Part shown: in pieces, positions 1 to 44,554 of the stretch | How the letters are laid out: every line of letters begins with the position of its first letter | How positions within the stretch are numbered: position 1 is the stretch's first letter | Assembly: GCA_947396885.1 (NCBI GenBank) | Contig: OX377205.1 | Span: forward strand, 56,032,676-56,096,675 | Direction: 5' to 3' | DNA from: Heligmosomoides polygyrus polygyrus | Lineage: Eukaryota; Nematoda; Chromadorea; Rhabditida; Heligmosomidae | Length of the DNA: 64,000 nt | The notes under the pieces: generated by a model | The model's database searches: none | What the model saw: the letters and a program-made list of their open reading frames with translations, nothing else | Told to the model about the DNA's origin: nothing | Position numbers and translations under genes: made by a program

Positions 1-1389
1 GTATTGAGCAAAGACAGAGCCACCATTTATTTACATTTAATTACGAAACAAGAAATAGGATTGTTGTTCATGATAATAGGAAAGGGAAATCTGAAGAACC
101 GGAGCCTTTCCTGATTTCGCTTCGGATGCTATGGTTAGGGGAAACATGTGTCTTTCTCCTACTTCGTTTAAAGCGTTGATTCGGGAGATAAACACCTTCT
201 AAAAGTCTAACCAATTCAACCAATTAACCCTCGGCTTTTCGTATTTTTCCATTGGGTGCGGGTTCTTATCTGGCCGATGGTGACGAAGTTCTAACCTATT
301 TTTTCCTCAAAGTATAGCGTCAAGTATTGCGTACCGGTCAAGAGTAGCAATTCTCGCATGTACGGCAAAATCGAATGAATGTCAAGGTCCGGTGCAGACA
401 ATCCGACCTCCGAGCTCGATGCATTGGTATCGGAGTTGTGTGGGAAGGATGTCTACCACAAGTCGTTCAAAGGCCAGATATGCATGCAAATCGTTTGCGA
501 GCCAGTAGAAGTGCAAAGCTTGGTGCACTTTAAGAAGGAATTTGTTAACGGCTGTGCTTAGCTTTTATTTTCTGTCGTCATGCGAGCACGGCTCTTACTT
601 TGGAAAGATGTCGCACCACCATTCTTGTGATGTGCAGTACGCTCGTAAGCTGAGTGTCACAAGGGCTTGTCGATCAAACGTGAGTGTCCGTGTTTAGCTC
701 CACCCCTGGAAGCGAACTGGAACTCGCAATGGCACACCGTGAAGGAATGGACATCACCACACTTATGGATATAGCTTCTCTTTTGAAGACCTTACCCTAA
801 ACTCTAAGCGCGTCAGGCGAGAAAGAGGTAGTGGCGTCTTACAAGGAAGGAGCATCTAGCATTTTATATATCTAACGATTAGAAGCATGCGATGGCCTAA
901 CAACTGACAGATTAAGATGGCTGAATTAAGATTAGCAGTACTGAGCTTACTCGTCCTGTAGATTTCAAGAGCTTGCGATCAGCAATCCAACCTGAAGGGG
1001 TCTTTTGGTTGATCTGAACTCACACCTGAGCACAACTTGGTGGAATTGGTGCTTGCGGACTGGCGCAGTCTGTGAAAAGAAGATATCCGAGCGCCTTATG
1101 CTGAAAAAATCCTCTGCAGAACCTTGGTACAGCCGAGATCAGTCTGGGGAGACTTGAATTTCGAAGTGTCTTATGAACGACTGGAGTACACCCAAAGCAT
1201 AGCGGGCATGTCAGGTTCACACGAGGGTTTGAAAAGAGCTGCTGTTGACTAGTCAAAGATTTGATCAGGAGAGATGACGTCAGTGCAGCAGAAGATCGGG
1301 CTTTTCTGCAGAAACGCCCACGAACAAGAAGGAAAGATGGCCGTAGATACCAACTCCTACCTAGCGGTTTCTGCACGCAGTGTTTCCAT
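1..1389. other. Unassigned region upstream of mariner
   Basis: I recognise no gene here. A 60-codon plus-strand frame at 379-561 and a minus-strand frame at 1020-1376 are open but show no domain or clear splice signals. The protein upstream of the first recognised FAK exon (FERM lobes F1 and F2) would be expected in this direction. I could not match these frames to it convincingly. Confidence 0.4.
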
Positions 1390-2660
1390 TAGGTTGTAAC
1401 GAAATAAATGGCACTGAACCACTGTAAATTTAAACAGTTAATATCTCGGCTTGTAGGCAAGCTTATTAATCGAAGTAAAAACCTTCTGATTCTACACATC
1501 TTTGCCAACGTGACACAAGCTTTTTTATCCCAGTGGCCTAAAAATCAGAAGTTCTGGAACTGACCAAATCTTCGAAGGCACTTTCGGCATCCTGTTGGTA
1601 TTTGTATATTTTCCCTACAAAGAAGTCGCCAAGATGCTTGAAGATGATAGTCTGTTGGGGAGAGGTCGGGAGAAAACGGACGATGTGGTAGAGTTTCAAT
1701 GCTCAGCTCATTCAATTTCTGCAACGTCATTCGTGCTACATGGGGGCGAGCACTGTCGTGCAGAAGGAGAACTCGCCTTCGGTTTACCAAGGCCGGCCGG
1801 ATATCCTTCAACTTTTTCATCTTCAATTTCAACGCAGTACTTCTCTGCCGTGATGGATTCACCGGGAGGGAGGAAGCTGTGGTGAATAATTCCCAGCGAA
1901 CACCACCATACTGTCACCATTGCTTTCTTTTGGTGCAATTCCGGCTTCGCAAAAACCTTGGGCTCTCATCGCTGCCCATCCACTGTGCCGATCGTCGCCT
2001 GTTGTCGTACATTATCCATTTCTCGTCACAGGTTACCATGCGATCAAGGAATGGGTCCGTTTCGTTCCGTAGAAGCAGTGCGGACGAGATCTCATATCGT
2101 CGGTTTCTTTGCTCCTCAGACAGCTCGTGAGGCACCCATCTTTCCAGCTTTTTGGTTTTCCAATGTCCTTCAGATGCCGGGCAGCTGTGTTGTGACTGAC
2201 GCCAAGAACCTTCGCTATCTCCCTGGCACCTTTGTGTGGATTCTCCTCTACCACATCTCTCAGCTGGTCCTCATCAACATCACTATGCCTCCCACGACCT
2301 TCATGTTCTTACAAGCTCTCATCTCCATTCCGGAGCTTCTGATACCAGCGATACGCGGTTCGAATTGTGGAACATCCTTGACCGAATGCGGCGTTGATCT
2401 TCTCGTCCGCCTCCTTAGCTGTAGTGCCCAGCTTGAATTCATACAAGTAAATGCCTCGGATTACCCTTTTGTCCATCTGCAAAAAAGTCAATAAAACTCT
2501 CAAGTTTTCCCACTTTTACATAGAAAATTTGGTACTCACCGGTAGAGCAAAGTTTGCGCTTCTAAATGATATGCCACATGTTACGTTTGTTCTTGATCAA
2601 ACGCGTAAAGACGCGCCAAAAAATGGCGCGAGCCAGTGCCATTTAATTCGTTACAACCTA
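1390..2660 (-). mobile_element. Tc1/mariner-family DNA transposon (mariner type), degenerate
   Basis: A 1.27 kb unit is flanked by TA dinucleotides (1390-1391 and 2659-2660). It has terminal inverted repeats of about 28 bp: the left end begins GGTTGTAACGAAATAAATGG and the right end is its near-exact complement. The size, the TA target and the coding content fit mariner. The transposase reads on the minus strand and is broken into several frames, so the copy is presumably non-autonomous. It lies about 360 bases upstream of the first recognised FAK exon. Confidence 0.9.
1545..2503 (-). pseudogene. Mariner transposase, frameshifted
   Basis: The transposase cuts and pastes the element at TA sites. 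Read on the minus strand from 2503, the N-terminal part (2309-2503) shows the HTH region with the segment AYRWYQKLRNGDESL. The next part (2033-2254) continues the second HTH with a conserved GVSHNTAARHLK-type helix. The catalytic region follows in other frames: VTCDEKW (first Asp, near 2025), LLHDSARPH (second Asp, near 1760) and SPDLSPTDYHL (third Asp, near 1650). This spacing is that of the DD34D mariner triad. The pieces lie in at least three frames with overlaps, so several indels separate them and no full-length protein can be made. The three catalytic Asp motifs themselves are still visible. Confidence 0.88.
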
Positions 2661-3024
2661 ATAGCAGGGCACCAAACCAGTTCTAAATGTGCTGTGGATC
2701 TCTTCTAAACACGCGAGTCCCAGGATAGTGCGGAGTTGTGTTGAAAGCTTGGAACTATAGGAGCAAGTGGTTAATTAAATACGTTGTGCCTTCGAGAAGG
2801 CAGCTACTCGCGAAGCCATAGGTTTCCCATAGTGATAATTGAGAAGCTGAGCTTTCATTAGGTGAATTATTTAATATGAAGGAAGGTAGCCTTCAAAATG
2901 TGTCCCGACTTACACGCTAGATAACTGTTACTCAGCATGTAACGGGCAATACACAGGTCGTTTTAATACGACCTTGATTCGTCTTGCACTTATTCGTTCC
3001 CATATTTCATTGTGTGTTTTGAAG
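2661..3024. other. Intergenic or intronic DNA without recognised content
   Basis: I see no gene or repeat between the mariner right end and the first recognised FAK exon. The stretch may be intron of the FAK gene. Confidence 0.5.
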
Positions 3025-35606
<32,582 letters not shown>

Positions 35607-35795
35607 GTGGGTGCTGAGAGTTTGTTTTCTTCTGGCGTTTTACGTTGTCAGACTTTCCAAGTTGGTCCCGTTAATGTGCAACTGAACGTATGAGTGCGTA
35701 GTGAAGTACATCCTTCAGTTTTCAACGCCAAGGCAGTGTTTCCTGTAGAAACTTTGTATTCGTGGTTTTGATAACTGTTTTGTTTCGATCAAAAC

Positions 35796-35880
35796 TCTGG
35801 TGCCAGGCGGGACTTGAACCCGCTCCTTCTGCTGACTGGGGCGGGAACGCTGTAACGAAGTAGGCCACTGAACTCGGTCC
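35796..35880 (-). repeat. tRNA-like SINE head
   Basis: On the minus strand a perfect T-arm (GCGGGTTCAAGTCCCGC) contains a B box. An A-box-like GAGTTCAGTGG lies about 50 bases upstream, and the sequence ends in TGGCACCA. The acceptor stem does not pair, so this is a tRNA-derived repeat and not a tRNA gene. A related copy lies at 46498-46560. Confidence 0.55.
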
Positions 35881-36141
35881 GGAGATTCTGAACGAGACTA
35901 TATGGTCTTGTAGGGAATCGGACGAGGATCACAAAACTATATTTGGTTTTTGCTAAATGCCCCTGAGTGGTCCAAAAATGGCAAAAAATAGTGTCGCTTC
36001 AGGGCGGGCTGATAAGGCAAAAGTGACACTGGAATGGCCCTGTCGTGCTTAGAACTTGACCTACAAAAGGTTTCGAGCTCCAATTAAAGTGAGATTATAT
36101 AATACCAGACGTTCAGCGCCCTAGCGGTCGCCAAACGTCTG

Positions 36142-36520
36142 TGTGGTGGTTGAGTGGGTTTTGTTATACCAGTTTATTGCCACAAAATCTACAATATACG
36201 CGACGATAATGGGAAATACTTAGATAATATAAGCGATAACAGGTGAAACTTCTATAACAACACGACGACAGGAGTAAGTAGTATGCAATAGAATAAATGA
36301 GTGGGTATAACACTACGGAAAGGGATGATAGGGAGGAAGCCAGGGGACCAACCCAGCGGAGGATGCCCAGAAGTCCAAAAGAGCGCGGAGCCTGACTGTG
36401 GCCTGCGACGTCGAGGGGAAGCAAGAACTCGCCCCGCCTTCCAAAAGAAGTCGCGTAGGATGGACAGACCGCGACACTGAGGCCGTCAACAAAACATTTT
36501 TTGAATCATACAATCATACA
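36142..36520 (-). repeat. BEL 3' LTR (outer end certain, inner end uncertain)
   Basis: The 36142 end is fixed by identity with the right-hand copy. The inner end is not fixed, because the partner LTR is interrupted by the gap. CATACA at 36515-36520 is one candidate inner end. Confidence 0.5.
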
Positions 36521-38150
36521 AATCTACCACAATATAATTGAGTTAGCTCCCCGCCCTGTAGATGATGAGGCGTGTCTCACTCAGGTTAGAAACCTGGCTA
36601 AGATACGCCTCGTGGAACCCCTTGCGACGTCTCTGCATACCTCGTGCGGGCAACGTTTGCCGTTCAACATGGGATGCTGCGGCAGCGAAGGGAGCGCACA
36701 ACAACCGTCTGGAGTCAGAAGAAGCGAAAAGAAAGGAAGCAGAGGTCATATCGTCGTCGTACGACGACCGGCCGCACGCGGAAAACAGTATTATCCCATG
36801 TTGAACAGAAAACTTTACCCGCGCAAGGTACGCCCCTGCGTACTTTGCGTGGGCAACGTTCAGTCAGAAGAGGAGACACCGTCTACTATATCTACCCCTG
36901 TATAATTGAGTTAGCGGTCGATGACGTTTGAGACATCTAACCTAAGTGAGATACGCCTCATCAGCGCGGGCAATATTGAACGTGGGATGTTGGGAAAAAG
37001 GGAAGCACAGCGCTTTGCTGCTTAACACAATAGCACCTACGCTTGTTTCTGAGCGTCCAGACTCAGAAGCCGACTTCGTGCCATTAGCATTAAAAGACCA
37101 ATAAAGGGGTAAGAGTAGAAGGGGGACTTCGAGGGTGGAGAACCGAAAGCTACCAGGAGGGAGCGACCAGGAGAAGGCATCGGGGTGGTGGGGGTCGATA
37201 GCGGGAACAATGAAGCAGGCCAGGAGGTGGCACCGAGAAAGGTTCAGGCAGTGGGGAGGGACCAGTAGGGAGTTACCAATCAGGGGGGGGGGGGGCAGTA
37301 AGGAGGATCAGCAACGGGATCCATTACCAGTAAGGGAAACCGGATTTAGAAGATGTGGCACGGATGTCGCGCAATGGGCGTTCGCTCGCCGTCGTCGTGT
37401 CGTGAGCGTGGGAGGGATACCTAATTGGGGCAGATTAGTAAGGAGGGTCCCGAGGGGGGGGGGCATTCTACCTGGAAGAAGGGACCTGGAGGCGGGGAGG
37501 GGAACCAACAAGAAGGGAGCCGTCAGGGAATTCATACGGAGAACAAGGAGTTTGCCATATGCAAGGAGTTAGCCTCTTCATGCTCGACACGGCGGCGACC
37601 GCGCGCGCTGCTGAGCTTCTGGATTCGAAAGACGGCTCTTCTGAGCTTCTGGATCCAGAATACGGTCCCACTACATCGCACAACAAGCGTCCTGATTGTG
37701 AATAAGTGTCACCGACGTGTGCCTTGAGCATGGAAGAACCACTAAGGTGGTGGTGGTGAAGGGCAGTAAGGAGGACCTCTAGGATGGACCAGGAGAGCGA
37801 CCAGGAGGGAAAGGAACAACCTGGGGGAGGAGACGGAGAAACCTGCAAGAAGGGACCAGTAGGGAGTCACTAGTGGAAACAAGGAAGAGGGCCAGGAACT
37901 GGGACCAGGAAGATGGAGGAGGGAAGACCAGTAAAGACGGACCAGCAATTAGATCCAGTAGTGTGCGCATTGCACAGCGATTGTAATCGCTGTAGCTGTC
38001 TCGGTCCGCGAAAGGCGGGCGTGGCGAGGTCGGCGATTAGCAAGATGAGGGATCCCGACGCGATTGTCGCGGGAACGAATCGGAGGTATGCCAGATGCGT
38101 ATGATGAAGGTGCCGAGGTAGTGAACGGCTTGATGCCGATAAACTACGCA
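36521..38150. other. BEL region between LTR and env-like frames
   Basis: This stretch includes a short internal duplication: TATAATTGAGTTAGC at 36532 and again at 36901, each followed by related GAGATACGCCTC and GCGGGCAA segments. It also has a strongly purine-rich stretch at 37100-37960 with several G runs (for example G12 at 37286). No coding domain is recognised. Confidence 0.5.
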
Positions 38151-38159
38151 CTAGGTATT

Positions 38160-39962
38160 AGATGTTAGCGAATTTTATGAATTACAGAAACTGCTTTCCA
38201 TAGGTCGGTGATGCTGTAAAGTCGGGCGAAGCGCGCAAGTGCGAGACAAGCCGTTAGGCGTATCGGAGCACTTGTTATTATACAGTACATATCGATTAAC
38301 ACAAAGTAGATCACAACTTCTTGGCCTCGCCTGGCGTTTGTCGCTGCATCTGAGAGTTGGCGTTTCTGGCTCGTACTTCGGCTCGCATATGGCTGGCGTT
38401 GAACGAATAGCTTCGATAGGCGGCTACGGAATATAGGGCTGCCGTTTTGACGATACTGTCGTTTAGGCGAATATGTTGGGCAGGACGGTTGGTAGGGTAG
38501 TCCGGAGCGATTATGGCGCTGACGGTTAGTAGTAGCAGAATACGAAGAAGGGGGATTAGCGAATATAGACGAGGGGAAGGGGGAATATGGTGGTGAAGGC
38601 AAGAGCTGTGGCCATAGTATTCACTGTGGCTGCTCTTGCTCTCCGCGTCGACGCTTTTCTGCCGGCCCATTCAAGGGGCAGGAGGTACGGTCCACTTAGG
38701 TACGGTCGTGTGCAGGACTGGAGATGCTGGACGAAGCAGTGTGGCGCTGCCTTACGCGCGAAACACAAAACTGTTGTTGTGCAGACATGTAACAGCTCGG
38801 AGGATCTTGCGAGCATCGTGGTGAATATCGAAGATTTTGGGCCCACTTCTCACTGTACTTTGGAGTTCCGCCATCAGAAAGTCGCGAAGCTCAACGAAAC
38901 CATCATGAGCTTTTTCACGCGATTTTCCGACCTCGGATTGCAGTGAATTCAGCAGTTCGTGAATACGCGTATAGGTGTTCTGGGCCTGATCACCTCAAAG
39001 TATTTGAGGAGCTCTTCAGAATCGGTGATTCTGGACATGATAATAGGTTGGTGGACGAAGGACTGTGAGTGTGGATTCGGCCAGATGACACGCCTTCTGA
39101 CATCTGCTGAGTACAGAATTTTTTGAGCTTCTCAGCCGTAACACGATGACATTTTCTTTGACAGAGAATAGTATTGTTACCCGAACCGCAGCTGGCACAA
39201 GTAACTCCACAATCACCTTCGTGCCTAGCTTGGAGACACTTGTGGCAGAATCCTAGGGAGTTCGCCCTTACCGCTCTTGATAGTGGGTCGTTGAATATGA
39301 TTCCTGACTGAATTCCAGGATGAAATTTTTTCTGTTTACACAAATCAGTTCAGCGCTTTGAGCAATATGTCCACGCTGGCATGCCATTGCGGTGTTCACA
39401 GCTGCTAAAATGCATACGACCGCAGCCACTGTAACGGCGCAGCCTAGGTGCATAGGGGCGAACGTTGCCGGCTGGGTATCGGCGCGGCGGCTGCGGACGT
39501 ACGCGCTTGAGTGCGCCTTCTTTGTTTCTGAATCAAAGCAACTGTCAGGAAGAAAGATGCAAGCTACCAAATAGAATGACGCCGCGACAGTCACTATTGA
39601 TTCCAGTGGCCAGCAGTGGGGGTTTGCTATTAAGTTCTTCGAGAAAAGATATGGCGGAGCTTGACGTACGTGGGGCAGATTACACAATGTACTTATGTTT
39701 TTCACGTCTGTACTGGTAGAGTATGTCAGAGTGACATTTATTGACTTGTTTAAGGAGGTAAAGGAAAAGATAGCTCGATGAGCTGTTTGCGAATGTCCTG
39801 CACGTGTTTCTCAAGCACAACTTGAAGTTCTCTGCTGAAGGTGTGACAGTAAAAAGGTTTTCTGAGCACCGTATCACACTTTCCGCGGCTGTGGTTGTGT
39901 TTATGACACAGCTGGTTATTAGGAGTACGAACGAAAAGCGCTGCTAATGCGTTATCTTTCAT
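38160..39962 (-). pseudogene. BEL env-like or accessory frames, degenerate
   Basis: The position is right for env, downstream of integrase and before the 3' LTR. The minus-strand frame 39268-39705 contains two hydrophobic segments, one near IVTVAASFYLVACIF and one near CAVTVAAVVCILAAVN followed by MACQRG. These could be a membrane anchor and a signal peptide. Frame 38990-39343 is cysteine-rich (FCHKCLQARHEGDCG and GNNTILCQRKC). Some nematode BEL elements carry envelope genes related to phlebovirus glycoproteins. I cannot confirm that family here. The frames are broken by shifts and stops, and no intact protein is encoded. Confidence 0.4.
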
Positions 39963-40166
39963 AAGTGACTATGCGGTAAAACTGACTTGCGAAGATTGTG
40001 CTATTTGCTTAATGTTTTCTCGAGCACGGACCTTAGCAGCACGTTGGAGTCGCACAACAACGTTTTGTTCTTCGTTACCACTGGACCTCTCCATGTCAAC
40101 TCGAGTTGTTGATGAATTTCCCTCGCTTCGAATTTCTAAGGGATAAACCTGAGTAAGTGCCCGATG

Positions 40167-41594
40167 TCAAATCTTTTTGTTAGGCATCTTTGCTGATCTT
40201 ACAAGTCCATCACTACTCTTGATTAATTCAAGTACTTTGCCATATGACCAGCAGCCACGTGGGATATTGTCTTGCTCTAACAGGACGATTTCGCCGATAA
40301 CGGGATCCCTCTTTGGAATATGTCGGGATTGTTTTCGGTCTTTATGTTGAAGTTCTCTGAGGACAGTCAAGTATTCAGTATTCCATCTCTCCCAGAACCT
40401 CGCAGATACTTGTTCAGAGTACTTCAAGGCCTCCCTTGCTTGGGAAACAGTTTGTAACGATTTTGGGTCATACGCCGGGTCTTGTGAATTTTGGTTATTT
40501 CCTGAGTTCTCCAAAGAGTACTTAATGTTGCCCTGGAGAAAGTCTACAGGACGAATAGGAATTTCTGCCATATCCTTTGGATCGACCTTGGTTAAAGGTC
40601 TTGTGTTAATTATAGCTTCGATTCTTGCACATGTTGTGCACAAGTCGGTGAATGACAGTTTTCGTCTTCCTACAGATTTCTGGAAGGCTCTTTTTACTGA
40701 ACCCACTAATCTTTCCCAGACGCCACCCCTTCACGGTGCTCCAGGAGGGTTGAACATCAATTTGATTCCAAGGTTAGCACTGTAAGACATTACTGATGCA
40801 CTTGTTTTTTTTTTTGTTGAGATTCGATCATGCATTCGATCATACGTTGACCTAGTTTGAAGTTTGTTCCACAGTCTGAGCGGACCTCTTCGAGAAGTGA
40901 ATCTGATGAAACTATTCAGAAACGCTCCTGTTGACATGTTTTCCACCGGTTTGAGGTGAACTGCTCGAATAGTGAGACAAGTATACAGACAGATGTACAT
41001 TTTTTCTCCAGTTTTTGATGTCACAGGGCCTAAGAAATCGCATCCTGTGTTTTCAAATGGTTTGGATACTACCACCCGATCGCGAGGTAGAGCTGGCATG
41101 TCTGGCGCAGCAAAGGGTGGTCCGTGACATTTTTTGCAGATTGTACATGACTTTAGAAATCTCTTAAGTGCTCCAGATGGTCTTGGAATCCAATAACGCT
41201 GCCTTGCGATGCACAGTGTCTGTTCCTTGCCGCAGTGAGCATTTTTGATTTGAATGTCGGTTAGAATGAGTCGCGCAAGTTCGGAGGTTGGCTCTACATA
41301 TATGGGAAATTTCGTGTTGTATGGCAGCAAAGCATTCGCTAAACGAGAGTTATTTCGAATTATACCATGATCATCACGGAAAATTCGTTTACGAGGAAAT
41401 CGTTTTTGTAGATCGTTGAGTTGCACATACTTATGGGTTTCAGCTATCACTATCAATGTGCTGCATTTAATGTCTTTTGCATTGGTTTTGCAGTTTGGAT
41501 CGAATTTGCTTAGGCTGTTAAGAGAAACAGGTGTTTCTCGCTTTAGGTTGGTTTTTATGTCCCAACGATGAATCAGTTTGCCTACTCTCACCAT
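40167..41594 (-). pseudogene. BEL integrase and C-terminal region
   Basis: Frame 40731-41594 has the zinc region (HCGKEQTLCIARQRYWIP, CTICKKCHG) and the first catalytic Asp in NTGCDFLGPVTSK. The region of the second Asp, near 40830-40870, is scrambled by a shift. Frame 40167-40706 resumes with MGSVKRAFQKSVGRRKLSF after the catalytic Glu helix. It carries the BEL-typical tail (NTRPLTKVDP, RFWERWNTEYLTVLREL, GEIVLLEQDNIPRG). This tail corresponds to the domain often called DUF5641. The missing second Asp and the frameshift make the integrase non-functional. Confidence 0.88.
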
Positions 41595-41662
41595 AATTCT
41601 TAGAGGTTTGTCTAGTCGAGAGAATCTTTCAAGGTTTAGGATGGATGAGCCTGTAGGACAGG

Positions 41663-42406
41663 CTACTGACAGGCGAATTCAACTATCACTTCTTTGAGGT
41701 CATCTTCAATGGTATCTTCTGACTGTACCGACTTAATTTCACAAAGCGGGTTATGGGACGATGTCCCAGCTAGCCGTCTGGGTGCTTCTATCCACTCGAG
41801 GGCAGGTATTTGGGTGAAATCAACACGGCACGGCATTGTTACGGCATTTGCTGGGTTCCAGTCCGTAGAGACATGAAAAAATTTCACTGATATTTTTAGT
41901 AACTGTATGCATTCAGTAACTTTTCTGATGCGATTTATCTGATTGTCGACAAAACCTGGTAGCTTTCTGCTAGTCTTCATCCAAAAAAGAGCTATTTCGC
42001 TGTCACTGACAAGATTGACTTGCTGTATTTTTGTAGCGATTGCCTCTACTATCGTCTTTGCAAGTCGTACAGCGAGTAAGATTCCAAATTTTTCAAGACG
42101 CGGAATTGCTTGTTTTGTCATGATTGGTGTTAACCTTGTTTTACCGCTTATGAGGAGACTTGTCTCATGGGTACTATCATTACACAGGAAGGCCCATGTG
42201 GCTAAGGCCATAGCACTGGCATCGGCAAATACCCATGGAGTGGCTCTGTGAGTATCGCTACTAGCACAACAAGGTACGGAAATGTGAGCACCGCGAACTG
42301 CCTCAATTGCATCATTCCATCTTATGACAAGATAGCTTGGTACTGATTCTTTCCGGCCAATGCCTGTTGCGTAGATTTCCCTCATGATTGATTTTAATTT
42401 TATCAA
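41663..42406 (-). pseudogene. BEL RNase H-like region
   Basis: The 247-codon frame carries TPWVFADASAMALATWAFLC, with the catalytic Asp of the BEL RNase H domain. It also carries ARLEKFGILLAVRLAK-type and VNLVSDSEIALFWMK (second Asp) segments. It then passes through FHVSTDWNPANAVT, a conserved BEL motif. It is open throughout. Confidence 0.85.
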
Positions 42407-43444
42407 AAGAAGGCCAGAAAAAGCCCAATGGGATCATACACAGAATTAGTTTGGCTCACCACATCCTTTTTGGTGAGGTCTTCCTTTCCTTTGATATCCA
42501 TGGATAAGGACAATCTGTCTGTGTCAGAATTATATTCGACACCTAGAAAAGTTATGCATCCGCTCGAAGTTCTGTCTTTCTCCGGAATGCAATCATTTAC
42601 TTCCGCGCAATTAGAGACAAACTCGCGAAGATTCATTCCAATTTCAGCAAAGAGTAGCTTTGCTTCTGCGTACTTTGTTAATGCTTCCTTAGGATTTTCG
42701 GCGGATAGCATGATGTTGTCGACATAAAGTTTTTTTGCAATTTCCTTTGCGAGTGGAGCACCCTTGAAGTTCAGGAATGAAAGGATGCACATATTCAGGA
42801 TGCTTGGAGATGGTTTTACTACAAAAGGAAGACGATTAAATCGGAACTCAACAACGTTATCCTTGGTTGGGGAAGATCTGTGTTCTTCATCCAAAGAAAT
42901 CTACATAAATCTTTATGGGATTCTGTCAAGCGAATTTCAGTGAAGGCAGTCTCAATGTCGCAAAGGATGATTATCTTGCTTGTACGGCTAGCGATGAGTA
43001 TATCATGAATTTTATTGACTAGAGCTTCTTCCTTTTGAGTCACATCATTGAATGAAAGCTGCCCTTTCCGTTTTGAGCACGCATCAAACACTATGCGCAA
43101 GGGTCTTGGCTTGTGGGCACGCCATACACCGGAATGTGGCATGTAGTAAGTGCCGACAGAATCTGAACATCGGATGTTACTTTCTCTATCACGTTCTCGG
43201 CTTCGTATTCTTGTAAAATTCTCCAGTACCATTGTTTTTTATTCGGATTGTCCTGCAGATGCTGCTGCAGGTGGAAGGGTCTCTTTATTGCCGGTGCATA
43301 GTTGTTTTCGAGGTCAACAATATTGTTCCTAAGTGAGAATGGAGCAGTCATGTAGCCATTGCCAAAGGATATCGGCTTGGAGTAGTTATGAAAGTACTCG
43401 AGGTGATCGTCTTTTCCTCCAATTTCATTTGACGAAGTTCCCAT
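42403..43444 (-). pseudogene. BEL reverse transcriptase
   Basis: Three overlapping frames cover it: 43091-43444, 42819-43232 and 42403-42894. The first leads in with KKQWYWRILQEYEAENVIEK. The second has KPRPLRIVFDACSKRKGQLS and IIILCDIETAFTEIRL (first catalytic Asp). The third has VVKPSPSILNMC-type sequence and then KKLYVDNIMLSAEN, where the YxDD box reads YVDN. At least two frameshifts separate these parts. Confidence 0.88.
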
Positions 43445-43499
43445 ACCTTCTAGCTCGAAGAGCTTGCTGAGAATATCCTTTCACTATCTTCTTCAATGG

Positions 43500-44268
43500 C
43501 TGTCATGGCGTGGATAGCACTCGATTCGTGATCTATGTCAGCTTTATCCCGGCCATATACCGTGTGTCCAAAGATAGTCTTTGCTGTACGGAAAGCTGAT
43601 GGCGTGCATATCGAATCCTTTCCTTTGAGTACGAAATTGTAGTAGTAATCAAGGCCAATGAGTATTTGAGGAACTTGATGCTATCCTCGAAGGTTTGTGT
43701 GAGAAATATAAATGTCTTCGTCCAATAGAAACTGATTGTCAATATCGCAGAGCTGGACTGACTGGAAGCCTTTTGTTATTACCGGCTTTGTTTGGATTAG
43801 GAGCTCAAGGTCCCTTCCTTGCGCCGTTCCAACTTTTAGAAGAACTTTTTGCTGTGGAAGACCTCTGTGTGTCCCCGATCCCGGACATCACGCATGTCTC
43901 GGTTTTTAGGGTCGGCAATTGCAGCTGCGCAGCGAAATTCTCCTGAATCACGGTTTTCTGCGCACCAGTGTCGACGAAGAAGAGCGCTTTTTCGTATTGC
44001 TGGGTTTTATGGTTCAAGATGCTTCCTTCTGCTGTCATGAGCACCACTTGTTTCTTGGCTTGTGCACCTGCATCAGCTTTTTCAACGTTCAGATGGCTGC
44101 TCGCTGAAATCTGAACAGATGCAGGTTTTTTGCGAGCTTCGCTAGTCGTTTTTGGTGTGGAAGGCCACCTGCGCTGGCGATCCTCGGACGCTTGAGGTTT
44201 TCGAGTCTGTTCATCCAGCTGTTTAGCACGTACGTTGGGGGCTTCAGAATAGGAATTATAGTAACACA
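43500..44268 (-). pseudogene. BEL protease
   Basis: Frame 43805-44269 carries KALFFVDTGAQKTVI, the retropepsin active site (Asp-Thr-Gly-Ala). A glutamine- and lysine-rich lead-in precedes it. The next part (43533-43742) is shifted. The frame is interrupted on its gag side by the small insertion at 44269-44542. Confidence 0.85.
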
Positions 44269-44542
44269 TCTATTAAAACTGCTGTGCCAAACGAGGTTAG
44301 GTGGATCAGTTTTATTGAACGGCCTAACGTTTCGACCTGTTCGTCGTCTTCCGAGGCCTAAAAGTGGTTCAAGACTTTAGATTTGTTACTTACCCGCCCT
44401 ACCCCCCCCCCCCCTTTCCGACATCGTCTTAGGTACCAAAGCAAAAAGCCCAATGCATGAAAAATAAACTCACCCGCTGATCCAAACACGGGGCGACGTT
44501 GCTACCGCTGACGTTAGTAGTCGAATAGTTAGCTTCACCACA
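44269..44542. mobile_element. 274-bp insertion in BEL, with 12-bp target duplication
   Basis: TATAGTAACACA occurs at 44257-44268 and again at 44543-44554. Removing the segment between restores an open BEL frame across the site. The insert contains, on the minus strand, GGTCGAAACGTTAGGCCGTT, a motif reminiscent of the terminal repeats of Penelope-like elements and some other retroelements. It also contains a C14-type homopolymer near 44402. Its right end carries AGCTTCACCACATATA, the inverted complement of host BEL sequence just beyond the duplication. Confidence 0.75.
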
Positions 44543-44554
44543 TATAGTAACACA

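Noticed and set aside
379..561. A FERM-domain exon of the FAK gene
   Set aside because: A few residues (VYHKSFK) could be aligned by eye to the F2 lobe, but there are no convincing splice sites and no phase link to 3025.
35796..35880. A genuine tRNA gene on the minus strand
   Set aside because: The T-arm is perfect, but the acceptor stem does not pair and the anticodon arm is not formed. It fits a tRNA-derived SINE better.
37135..37572. 145-codon plus-strand frame in the G-rich tract
   Set aside because: It is low complexity with a Gly/Arg bias caused by base composition. No domain is visible.
38587..38946. Plus-strand 119-codon frame with a signal-peptide-like start (VAIVFTVAALALRVDAF)
   Set aside because: It lies antisense to the env-like region of the BEL element and has no promoter or splice support. 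A small secreted protein cannot be excluded, but it is not supported.
44300..44380. A hammerhead ribozyme in the small BEL insertion
   Set aside because: GTCGAAACGTT resembles the 3' part of a hammerhead, but the CUGANGA core is not present in the right place.
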